From Saposhnikovia divaricata (taxonomy: Eukaryota; Streptophyta; Magnoliopsida; Apiales; Apiaceae): DNA of 64,000 nt. The DNA lies in the NCBI GenBank assembly GCA_036435485.1, contig CM071595.1, positions 106,756,580-106,820,579 on the forward strand, written 5' to 3'. How positions within the stretch are numbered: position 1 is the first letter of the stretch; the number at the start of each line of letters is the position of its first letter. The notes beneath the pieces were generated by a model that had not been told where the DNA came from, made no database searches, and saw only the letters and a list, made by a program, of their open reading frames with translations. The translations under genes were made by a program, and so were the position numbers. Shown here piece by piece: positions 34,906 to 44,139 of the stretch.

Positions 34906-34985
34906 CAAGGGAATCCACAGCCTCAAGGGAATCCATGACCTCAGGGGAATCCACAGATTGAAGAGAATCCACAAGCTCAAGGTCA
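34906..34985 (+). repeat. 18-bp tandem repeat within gag
   Basis: About four units of the type CTCAAGGGAATCCACAGC follow one another. They are read as Pro/Gln/Gly/Asn repeats in the gag frame before a stop at 34936-34938. Confidence 0.75.
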
Positions 34986-36009
34986 AAAGGAACAAACTCA
35001 GACTCAAGAGGTAATTCTCACACAACTTCATGTCGGAGTTCCAGGAAATGCTCAGACGACAACTCAACCTTCACCCTTGGGGGGTACTCAAAACAACTGT
35101 GCCACCAAATAGTCAAAATATTCCAGGTGTGGGCATTTTTAATGTCGTCGACTTGAAGAGGCTTCTTTCTCACTTGGATGGAGGAAGGATATCTGCTACG
35201 GCACAAACTCCTTCTCCACTTTCAACAGAGGTTAGAGAGGCACAGCTCCCTATAGGATATAGATCTATGACCAATGATCTACGTTTTCATGAAAATGCAG
35301 ACCCTGTGGAATTCTTAGGATGTTTTGACATTGAGATGGATGTTTACCAAGTAACTGACTTGGATAGATGTCATCTGCTGGCAACCACTTTCAGTGAGAA
35401 TGCTTAGCAATGATTTCAAAAGCTTGGATCTGGAGTAATTACCTATTGAGCAATCCTTGGTAGAAAATCGGAAGACAGAAGCTCAGGTAATGCTAAGGGG
35501 AAGATTACAAGTCATGTATATCGTATTGGAATCAGCACTAACGGAGTGAATGCAACTAGTGTTGGAAGAGAATGGGGAACTCCAGATACGTATTATTATG
35601 ATCGAAGGACAAATAATTACACTCCGTTGGTGACTTCGATTGAACACATATTTGAGGTGAACAAGAATAAATGGCTTTTTAAGAAGCCGGTTCCTCTATC
35701 TGCCTGGTAAAGCAAGGATAAGAAGAAGCACTGTGAGTACTATGAGTCGACAAGTCACAATACTCATGAATGTCGTCAGCTGAAGGATAAAATTGAAGAT
35801 CTGATCAAGGAAGGATACTTGACCGATTGGATTGTCAGAGAATTCAAGAAGCATAAGGAGAATCCTGAGGAGAACGGAGGGCGCGCCCTCCGTAATGAAG
35901 ACATGCCTGAAGAGAAGAAGTTTGCTAAAGAGGGAAGTATCTACACTATCTTTGGAAGACAACACTTGGGGGGTGATAATAAAAATGCTTTGGAGAGATA
36001 TGCTTGAGA

Positions 36010-36677
36010 GGCAAGATATACCTCTCACCGATATGAATAGCTTGGGGTTAAGGCCGCCCAAATTGTTCAAGGGAAAGTGTGCGGATATCACTTTTATTGA
36101 GGAAGAATCTAAATGGGTACACCATCCACACAATGATGCTCTGGTGGTGGCAATCCAGATTGGATCCAAGAATGTGCATTGGGTTTTTGTCGACAATGGG
36201 AATTCGGTGAATATCTTATACTATGGCACTTACAAGAAGTTGGGACTTCTGGATAAGGATATGATTCCAGACAATGGATGGATTTATGGTTTTTCGGGTG
36301 AGTCTGTGAAAGTTATGAGAACTATCAAGCTACCGGTAACTCTTGGGGAAGGAGCTCTTTCTGTGACTCAAATGATGGATTTTATGATTTTGGATGTGGA
36401 ATCATCGCACAATGCTTTGGTAGGGCGCCCTTTGTTGAAGGAAATGAAGGTTGTGACTTCTATCTACCATCTTGCAATGAAATTTCCAACACCCAATGGA
36501 GTAGGAACTATTCGAGGATCCCAGCATGATTCGAGGGATTGTTATCATAAGGCAATCAAAGGGTTTGGAAGACAACGAGATGGAGGGCGCGCCCTCAGTG
36601 AAAGTAGTTCCTTATCTTGTCCAAAAAGCAAAAGAGGAAGCGCCCCCTATCAGGGCGCGCCTTGGGAAATTGCATAA
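36010..36677 (+). pseudogene. Tat-like aspartic protease region, degenerate
   Basis: The frame reads PPKLFKGKCADITF, then HPHNDALVVAIQIGSKNVHWVFVDNGNSVNILY, a retropepsin active-site region. The usual D-[TSG]-G is DNG here. Further on is ALVGRPLLKEMKVVTSIYHLAMKFPT, matching the conserved end of Tat proteases. The frame is open, but the centre is doubtful and GCGCGCCC motifs interrupt the following linker (36585 and 36653). Confidence 0.75.
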
Positions 36678-37081
36678 GGAAAGTGCCCCAGTTCTTGGTG
36701 ATCTTCAAGAAGGGATTCTGGAAGAGATTGAGGAAGATTCGGAGGACGTCATCTCCATCAATCTTGAAGGTAGGCGGATGTTGCTTGAAGGCTTGCTGCA
36801 TACCCTTGTTGAGGAAGACTTCCCTCTAAAAGAGGACGTGCCCTCCAAGGATGGTGCTATGATTGAAGACCCTCGAAGTCTTGATTTTGATATTGATCTA
36901 AGAATGCCTCAACCGGTGGAAAAGATAGATTCGACAGAAGATAAAATCTCAATGTTGGTGGATGCTAGAGATTCAAGTAAAATTTTGAAGATCGGTTCTT
37001 AGTTGAATTCTGAGTACAGAGATATGCTCACAAGCTTTCTTTTGAAAAATTGAGATGTTTTTGCATTGGAGTCATGCTAGT

Positions 37082-37551
37082 ATGGTGGACATCGACCCAA
37101 AGGTCATGTGTCATCACTTGAATATAAATCCTGACAGGAAGGGTATTAGGCAGAACTATTGCATTGAAGGAAGAAGTTGATAAATTGTTAAACGTTGGCT
37201 TGATTAAAGAGTTTTACTACCGGAGTGGCTGGCTAACCAGGTTCTCGTTATGAAGCTTAATGGGAAATAGAGGACTTGTGTAGATTTCACTGATATAAAC
37301 AAAGGCTTGCCCAAAGGATAGTTTTCCTCTTCCTCGGATTGGTCTGTTGGAAGATGCAACAGTACATGTTCTCTTGAGTTTTATGAACGCTTATTCGGGT
37401 TATAATCAGATTTCCATGTATGCACCTGATCAAGAGCACACCTTTTTCATCACAGATAGAGGATTATACTGTTACATTGGAATGTCCTTTGGCTTGATTA
37501 ATGCAGAGGGAACTTGAAAAGACCATGGAAGTGTATGTGGATGATAGCTGA
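37082..37551 (+). pseudogene. Tat-like reverse transcriptase remnant, truncated after YVDD
   Basis: Across several frames it resembles Tat RT: VDIDPKVMCHHLNI, then KACPKDSFPLPRI, SFMNAYSGYNQI, then TFFITDRGLYCYIGMSFGLINAE. About 50 bases that should follow are missing. The YVDD catalytic motif is at 37534-37545, and a stop follows two codons later. No thumb, RNase H or integrase remains. About 310 bp of non-coding DNA then lead to the purine tract. Confidence 0.8.
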
Positions 37552-37862
37552 AGGGGTCCGTACGTCATAATATCATAAGGCACGCCCTCTATAAATATAT
37601 ATATTTAGCTTTAGGGCAAGCTCGGTGAGAGGTTTACACTTGTGCATAATATCTCTTGTTTCTTACGCCGAGTTAGCTCATGTAAGCTTAGAGATGTTGT
37701 GCATTTGTGTTATTCCTCTACGAAGAAGCCAAAATTAGAGATAGATGCAAAAGCTTAGAGATGTGGATTGAAGAATTTCAGGACGCGCCCTGGAGGAGAA
37801 AAGCTACATAAATTTTGGGTTTTTTGAGGAAAATTCCTTATAACATCTCTGATTTCATATGG

Positions 37863-37875
37863 AACTGGGGGGTAG
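37863..37875 (+). other. polypurine tract of the Tat-like element
   Basis: ACTGGGGGGTAGT, a G-rich run, lies directly before the 3' LTR at 37877. Confidence 0.75.
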
Positions 37876-37876
37876 T

Positions 37877-38904
37877 TGTTATGCCCAAAATTTGGTTCGG
37901 GTATTCTAAAATGGATCCGGGTCAGATACGGGTTTAATTTGGGGATTTTCATGATAAATTAGGGTTTTGGCATAGATTGAAGAAACCAGGCCGCGCCCTC
38001 ACTTTCCTTATAGGGAGGGCGCGCCCTAATTGATACTTCCATATCAGAGATTTCTACTCAAGCTGGAATTTTACTCAAGATGGAATTCTACTCAAGTTTT
38101 TATAGTTTTTAATGAAGGATTCTACTTAAGCTTGGATTCCACTCAAGCTTGGATTCCACTCAGGCTTAAATTCCAATAGATATTGAAGAATTCCCTCCTG
38201 TCGTATCTCAGGAGGGGGATGTCCGTCGCAGAAGGCCTCCAGGGGTTTGCCTGGATATAAGGACCCTTCTTAGACACTAAGGGCGCGCCCTAAGGTGGAA
38301 AGATGGGGACTTTCTGGTGTGTGCTTTGGGAGCTCTGTTCCTGTAGCCAATGGGCGCGCTCTCATTGGGGAACTTTGGAGTAATCCTGCACTTTGCACCC
38401 AAAAGCTCCGGATCACCTGTCCTGCTATCTGGTGGGTGCTTCTCATTCGGGGGACAGGGATGCGTTCTGCACTTGGGGTAAACCACGGCTATACCTGCAT
38501 CCTTGAAATCAAGAAATAGCTGGTAGCAGATAGGACTAGTCCTCGACGGGGGAAGTTTCCTTATCTGTGAAGTCTTGAGATCTTGGATGAGCCTTGGGCC
38601 TTTTGTGGTTAGGCCTCATAGTAGAACATTCCGGAAGCTAGACCGACAATCCAAGCCCAATTGGGTTTCTTGCTCTCCAAGAACTACGTGGGCTTGATCC
38701 TCTATAAATATAGAGGTACGTAGGCAAATTGAGGGGGATGGAAGCGAAGAGCTACGAGCCACCACCAATAACCCTCTCAATCTCAGCCCCAATTCATCAC
38801 AACCACCACACTCCGGCGACTTATCCGGCGAAGAACCACCATCATAGATCTTGATTCCGGCGACAGACCTCAAACTTTGTTGTTACAAAAATCCTCCGTC
38901 CACA
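37877..38904 (+). repeat. 3' LTR of the Tat-like element
   Basis: It is the 1028-bp partner of 30287-31314, with seven visible differences. Two of these change the GCGCGCC motifs: they are GGGCGCGCC and GGGCGCGCT here, but GAGCGCGCC and GAGCGCGCT in the 5' LTR. Confidence 0.93.
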
Positions 38905-38909
38905 CATTG
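38905..38909. repeat. target-site duplication CATTG, right copy
   Basis: It matches 30282-30286 and confirms both ends of the Tat-like element. Confidence 0.9.
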
Positions 38910-39186
38910 TAAACTCTAGAGTGATGTGTGTATCAGTTTCTGCTTGATCCATGACTCTAACTCTTGTGATTGTCGTATATGCATTATTGAACGGCCAAAA
39001 TGGCTTGAAAGTAGAAAATTTTAAGTATGATTCGATCGAATTTCCATTCATCAAAGTTGAAGGCAAACCGAGGCCCTTGACACTTATTTTAAAGATACCA
39101 TCATTAAGATATGTTCCCTCGGAAAAGATTGCTTCACACTTTATATTGACTTGCCACAAAAAGTTTGGTGGATTTAGAGATAAATA
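38905..39186 (-). pseudogene. exon-like ORF of unknown family, ended by the Tat-like insertion
   Basis: On the minus strand a pyrimidine run followed by AG (39187-39199) looks like a splice acceptor. The frame then stays open for about 94 codons, with a normal-looking protein: SLNPPNFLWQ, GIFKISVKGLGLPSTLM, FWPFNNAYTTITRVRVMDQAE. Without the Tat-like element the frame would meet a TAA one codon after the target duplication. With it, the frame runs about 20 codons into the LTR to 38842. I do not recognise the family. It may be a gene fragment or an unannotated transposon exon. Confidence 0.4.
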
Positions 39187-39277
39187 CTAAAAAAGAAGAG
39201 CTAGTCCCACAAAAAGAGCTCAAGGATTCTTTATAATGGTTTCACCACTATATTGGCACAAGCGTAACTTAAAATCA

Positions 39278-39475
39278 TCACATGAAGCTGAAAATTATTG
39301 TGGTCTCAAAAGATGTAAAATTAAAAAGAAAAACATATATGTCTTGGGGTCCCCTGTCACCTATACATGTCTCCTTATGGAATTTTAAGTTCATAGCTTT
39401 ACCCTTAACGTATGGAACCAGCTTACCTTTCATATAGACCAACCCTAATCTTAAGGAGAACTTGTAGTAAAACAC
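39278..39475 (-). other. open frame that could be an upstream exon
   Basis: A minus-strand frame of about 65 codons lies about 90 bp upstream of the exon-like ORF. It includes LRLGLVYMKGKLVPYVKGKAMNLKFHKE. A GT donor candidate (AGGTGACA near 39360) would join the two. No homology is known to me, so the link is speculative. Confidence 0.2.
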
Positions 39476-40350
39476 TTACATTAGTGTACAACACAAACAA
39501 CAATCCTATATTATAAACACTATTACTCTGTGATTATCAATCTAGTCCGATTCCTAATAATGGTACGCTACAACATACGCTTCACGAATTATTCATCTAA
39601 AAATGAGTAATAATGTAAATATACGAGGTAGTCCCTGCACAAAAATGCGGCGTTACTCCTTTTCGCGGATGAAAATCACGAAAAGTGAGTTTTACATTGT
39701 CTTTCAGATCGAATGAGCGGAAATGTGGCTATAAACTGCAACTGTGGATTGGAAATGCAATGAATGTACATATGTATAAAGTTGTAAGAGATACAATACC
39801 CACCCATAAGTTTGAATAGATCAGAAAGACTGATACTTTAAATGCTTCCAACCATACAAAATTTAACTCAATTTAGCTGTACAATGCCATTCGGGAGGAG
39901 TGGAATATATGATAACACAGCCTGTCATCAGCTAACAAAGTGAACTGTTATGACACTGGTGTTGGCTACTTGTCTAAATCATTTCTACTTTTATGGAACC
40001 ATTTTGCTTTATTTAGAAGATGAGAATTTTAAGAAAAAATTAAGTCAATGGCTTTGCTGACCACTTTAGGCAATTTATTCATTATAAATTTATCTAATAA
40101 AAGCAATGTTAGATTAGTACAAATTAATTGTTTTTAGGTAAAGGAGGAGAGACTTTGAAGTTTTCTTTTCCAGAATATATAGAGAGAGTTTACTTGCACG
40201 ATATAAAAATATAACAAAAATAATTAAGTATTAATTATCATTATCATTAAAGTAAGTGTTGAATGCTAATTATGTTTTGCTTTAGATTCACTAATACTAA
40301 AGTTTTTGCCACCAATATTTACAAATTACTTGTACGTGTTAATTGAATTA
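39476..40350. other. AT-rich non-coding stretch
   Basis: I see no gene, RNA gene or transposon end in these 870 bp. Confidence 0.4.
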
Positions 40351-40609
40351 CTCCCTCCGTCTCAAAAAACTCTTCCCATTTCTCTTGGACACGTTTGTCA
40401 ACGCACACTTCTAATCATTAATATCTTTAATTTCGTATTAGTATTAAATATAAAAACTTCACTGTATTAAAGTACTCATAAATACGAATCCAACAAGATC
40501 ACTCATGACTATATTTGATTTTATAGATTAGATGTAAATTAGTAATTTGTTTCTTGTTATGAACAATGCCGACATATCAAACGAGAAGAACATTAAGAAA
40601 CGGAGGGAG
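40351..40609. mobile_element. Stowaway-like MITE
   Basis: It begins CTCCCTCCGT, ends ACGGAGGGAG and has TA on both sides. The ends and TA target are typical of Tc1/mariner Stowaway MITEs. Length 259 bp, no coding capacity. Confidence 0.88.
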
Positions 40610-40614
40610 TAGAA

Positions 40615-40630
40615 GATTAATTAATCTCGA
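40615..40630. repeat. 16-bp target-site duplication of the SINE, left copy
   Basis: GATTAATTAATCTCGA is repeated exactly at 40912-40927. Confidence 0.88.
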
Positions 40631-40911
40631 GTGTGAGAGCTGTCTCAGTGGAAACGAGGCCTAGCGTTGATCCAAAGGGTCACGGGTTCGAACCTCACCC
40701 GCCCCTGCGTGTAGCCGTGTTGGAGTGATAGTGGAAACTTTGATCAAGACAAGGCGCGGTGTATCTTGCGTATCGCAGGGAAGCCCAGCCACTGGGTCTT
40801 ACCGCACGGTTAGCATGATTTACATGCCGGTGTTGACCATGGGACTGGTCGGCCGATCCTGGTATATAATCCAGGCAGGCTAGCGTGTCCTGAACAACAC
40901 GTTTTGATCAC
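40631..40911 (+). mobile_element. tRNA-derived SINE
   Basis: The 281-bp element has a pol III box A (TGTCTCAGTGG, 40641-40651) and box B (GGTTCGAACCT, 40685-40695) with the spacing of a tRNA, followed by an unrelated body. A perfect 16-bp target duplication, typical of LINE-driven insertion, flanks it. The 3' end (ACGTTTTGATCAC) has no long poly(A). It lies five bases past the Stowaway MITE. Confidence 0.9.
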
Positions 40912-41214
40912 GATTAATTAATCTCGATAATTAATCCAATAATTATGTCTAAAACATGTTTTGTTGATTGTGATAACTTCAGAATTATCATCACAAGAAT
41001 ACCCGTGAGACGTTTTATCGGGTACTCCCAAAATTATCATTAACATCTTTTCTCGTTTACTCCCAAAATTTATTATAACAAATATTAAAGGATTTTCGTC
41101 ATAAATACCCTTGCTAATTTTTTTTTTGTAAAAGTACCTTTTTTTATAAAAAAAAACAATTTATGAAAATACTATCTTATTTGCATAAATATCATCTTAT
41201 TTATAAAAATATTA

Positions 41215-41490
41215 CTCCCTCCATCCCTTTTTAGTTGGTACATTTGAAAAAAAAAATTGTCCCTATTTAGTTGTCACATTCCTTTTTCAAATACATATTT
41301 TTACCAAAATTTTCATATATATCCCTTTATTTCTAATATCAATGTTTGACTTTATAATTAATATATACACTCATAACTCATCATTTAATGTTAAGATTAA
41401 GGGCAAACATGGAAACACATTTCATAAATTAAGTCTTTCTTAATACGTGTGTTTTTTGCAAATGTGCCAACTAAAAAGGAACGGAGCGAG
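41215..41490. mobile_element. Stowaway-like MITE with ~24-bp terminal repeats
   Basis: The left end CTCCCTCCATCCCTTTTTAG pairs with CTAAAAAGGAACGGAGCGAG on the right, and TA flanks both sides. Length 276 bp. Confidence 0.85.
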
Positions 41491-41508
41491 TATCTTATTT
41501 GTAATGGT

Positions 41509-42020
41509 CGCGCAACAGTTTGCATTCAGTTGCATATGTGGTTACATATGCAACCTCATATGTAACTGAAAATTGCAAGCTGAATTTTCATTTTTTTTAC
41601 CAACTTTCAGTTATATATAAGGACTAATGAAAATTTAATTTTCAGTTTTCAGTTGCATAGGTTGCATATGTAACTGAATGCAACTGCTGCACAATCCTTA
41701 TATTTAACTAGAAGTGGGCAAAAAATGAAAATTCAACTTTCAGTTTTCAATTGCATAGCTTGCATATGCAACTGAATGCAACTGAAAACTGGAAGTTGAA
41801 TTTTTATTTTTTACTGCTACGCAGCCCTTTTATATAACTAGAAGTTGGCAAAAAGTGAAAATTCAACTGAAAACTGAAAGTTTTATTTACATTTTTTGCT
41901 GCTGCGTAACCCTTATATACAATTGAAAGTTGACAAAAAAATAAAAATTTAACTTTCAGTTTTCAGTTGCATTCAGTTGCATAATTTGCATATAAGGTTA
42001 CATATGTAATCTAAATATTT
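41509..42020. repeat. palindromic and tandem repeats around TTGCATATGCAA and AACTGAAAACTG
   Basis: Three to four imperfect units of about 120-150 bp contain CAGTTGCATTCAGTTGCAT, its reverse complement, and AACTAGAAGTTGGCAAAAA. Units lie in both orientations, so the region could fold on itself. No transposon ends found. Confidence 0.65.
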
Positions 42021-42373
42021 TTGCAAATAAATTGGTATTTTTGCAAATATTTTGAAAAGATAGTAAAATTACAAAAAAACTTAAAAAAATAGTATTTTGA
42101 TAAATATCCAATATTAAATTGTAATATATATAAATCTAATTTTTTTTAAAAAAAATTACCCATGGCATTGCAAAACTTTCATAACCTGGTGAGATCTGTA
42201 AAGCATTTGGGCCGGGAACTTATCCTCTTCAATAAAGAAACCAACAGAGATTTTGAAAGGGCACTCAATGAGTCCGTTATTTTACAATCCCAAACTTTAA
42301 TGCCCATTACCCCACACTAGTACACTACGCAGCCCACATGTATGAATGCAACTCATCAATACTATCTATACTA

Positions 42374-42572
42374 CTCCCTCAGTCCGTTCTTTACGTTTCG
42401 GACCATGCAAGGTTCCATAATTTATTTTTCAATTTTTTTTTTTTGTAATTGGATTATTTGTTTTTTATATAAAAAAAAAATTGTAAAAATAAGTTACGCA
42501 ACTATACTTTATGTGTATCTTAAAATGTTAGACAATCTTTCCAAAAGATAAAGAAATGGTTGGGACAGAGAG
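42374..42572. mobile_element. degenerate Stowaway-like MITE
   Basis: The left end CTCCCTCAGTCCGTTCTTTA and right end AAATGGTTGGGACAGAGAG are roughly inverted. Left TA is present; the right TA is a few bases off. Confidence 0.45.
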
Positions 42573-42576
42573 AATA

Positions 42577-42925
42577 TACTATAATTAGCAAGTATATTTT
42601 GTAATTTGGTTTTGGTTATCCTTTAATTCACAACCTCAAATAAATGATGACCATTGGATATAATACTAAAAATTGTTATAGTATTTATTATATACATAGA
42701 TATAAGGTTAGAATCCCGTTAACAACATTTTAGTTTAAAATTAATACTAAAAAATGTTACATAAGAAGGTTAAAGGTTCGAGTTCCCCCAATAACATATT
42801 AATTTAAATTTAATAACAAAAATTGTTATATACAAAGTTGAAATATTTATAATATTATATAACTACACTATAAATAAATTAAAATAAATTAAAAATAACC
42901 CGTATTTGCACATGTTATAAACTAA
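42577..42925 (+). mobile_element. small Helitron-like element, copy 1
   Basis: It shares order and sequence with 59216-59566: a start like TACTATAATTAGCAAG, a GGTTCGAGTTCCCC block, repeated 'AATACTAAAAATTGTTATA' blocks, and an end AACCCGTATTTGCACATG...ACTAA. CTAA before T is the Helitron-type 3' end. Confidence 0.5.
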
Positions 42926-44003
42926 GTATTCTATAAGTATTTGTTATTGGAAAAATTTTGATGTTTAATATGCACAATTTTTGAATTTTGATTGAGGATT
43001 ATGTTTGACCCAAAGTAATGAATGAACACATAAAGTTAAAGTAGAACCTCGATAAATTAATAATTCATAATAGATTAATATTTTTAATACAAATTTTTGA
43101 TTTCAATATAATAATTGTATATATTTAACTTCGATCAATTATTAATTTTGATAAGATAATACCAGTTCCAATATTATTACTACTAGCATTATACTTTGTC
43201 ATTATTTTATAAATATTTTTATTAGAATTATTTTTTACAAAAGCTTTTTAATGTAATTTTAAATTATATTTTTATATTAAATAATAATAAAATATTTAGT
43301 AAAATTCGTTTACTTATAATAACAATTGATGAATTTGATGATATGTATTTCATTGGTTGGAATTGTATAAATTTAGTTTTAATTTAATTGTCGATGAAAT
43401 TTTAAATTTTTGTAATTTTTGAAAATTTATTATTATATAATATTTTGATTTTATATTATATTCACTATTTTTTTTATCTTTTTATTATGTAATTTAACAT
43501 CTTTTTTTATATTTAGATAGTTTGTAAATTTCTTATTTTGAGGTTTTAGGTTGTTCTTTTAAATTTATTTACCAAATCTATGTCTTTTTAGCATGATTTT
43601 AGAAACACATAAAACATAATTAATGTAATTTTTTATTATATTCATTTACATAATATTTTTTAAAAGACTCTTATGTGGTATTTTTTTTTTTGCCAAAATG
43701 TGGTATTTGTTTGTTTTGTAAATTATATTCTAAAGTTTAGTAACATATTTTTTTGGGATGGTTTTTTTTAAAATTTTATATGATATACTCGAAACATGTT
43801 GGTATTAATATTTTTTTTATTATTTTATAATTTAACATACGTGATAATCTAAAAAATTTCAAAATTTTATGTTATTATTTTTTTCCATGTATCTAACATA
43901 CGTGATTATCTAAGAATTATTTAAAATAATTTATTGTTTTTTACATGTATGGGTTTTTTACTTAGGTGTTTGATATTCATTAAAATATAAATATAGTATA
44001 AAT

Positions 44004-44005
<2 letters not shown>
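42926..44005. other. very AT-rich non-coding stretch
   Basis: No gene. Around 43043-43150 the sequence AACCTCGATAAATTAATA recurs in a form that some plant DNA transposons carry near their ends, but no partner end is visible. Confidence 0.4.
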
Positions 44006-44006
<1 letters not shown>

Positions 44007-44050
<44 letters not shown>

Positions 44051-44093
44051 TATCAAATCTATCTATACTATACTATACTATACTATACTATAA
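44007..44093. repeat. (TA)n and (CTATA)n microsatellites
   Basis: About 18 TA units are followed by five CTATA units just before a Helitron-like start. Such runs are common at these insertion sites. Confidence 0.85.
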
Positions 44094-44139
44094 TAAGCGA
44101 AAGGGGTATAATTTGTAGTTTGGTTATCCCTTAATTTTG
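44088..44139 (+). mobile_element. small Helitron-like element, copy 2, left part
   Basis: ACTATAATAAGCGAAAGGGG and the next 40 bases match the start of copy 3 at 59216. The rest continues after the solo LTR at 48687-48862. Confidence 0.55.
44135..44139. repeat. target-site duplication TTTTG, left copy
   Basis: It matches 48682-48686. Confidence 0.8.

Larger units (their letters stand above)
33957..36009 (+). pseudogene. gag: Tat-like gag, decayed
   Basis: Gag similarity is spread over several frames. Near 34166 is an N-terminal helical segment. At 35230-35405 is a capsid block that reads LPIGYRSMTNDLRF..ENADPVEFLGCFDIEM, like the Tat gag motif before a 'WF' sequence. At 35730-35870 is a C-terminal knuckle-like stretch (CEYYESTSHNTHECRQLKDKIEDLI). 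Stops interrupt it at 35405 and 35708, and part of the capsid seems deleted near 35410-35600. A 34.5-34.9-kb segment is filled with GAGGCCCC-type repeats and GCGCGCCC motifs that are translated in frame. Confidence 0.8.
30287..38904 (+). mobile_element. Tat-like Ty3/gypsy element, non-autonomous
   Basis: This 8.6-kb element has intact edges: 1028-bp LTRs (TG...CA), a primer site, a purine tract (37863-37875) and the CATTG duplication. Inside are decayed gag, protease and the first part of RT. RNase H and integrase are missing. The leader and coding region carry many copies of GGGCGCGCCC and several unrelated tandem repeats. The LTRs differ at seven sites that I can see, so the insertion is recent compared with the decay of the coding region, which suggests movement with borrowed enzymes. 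Confidence 0.9.
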
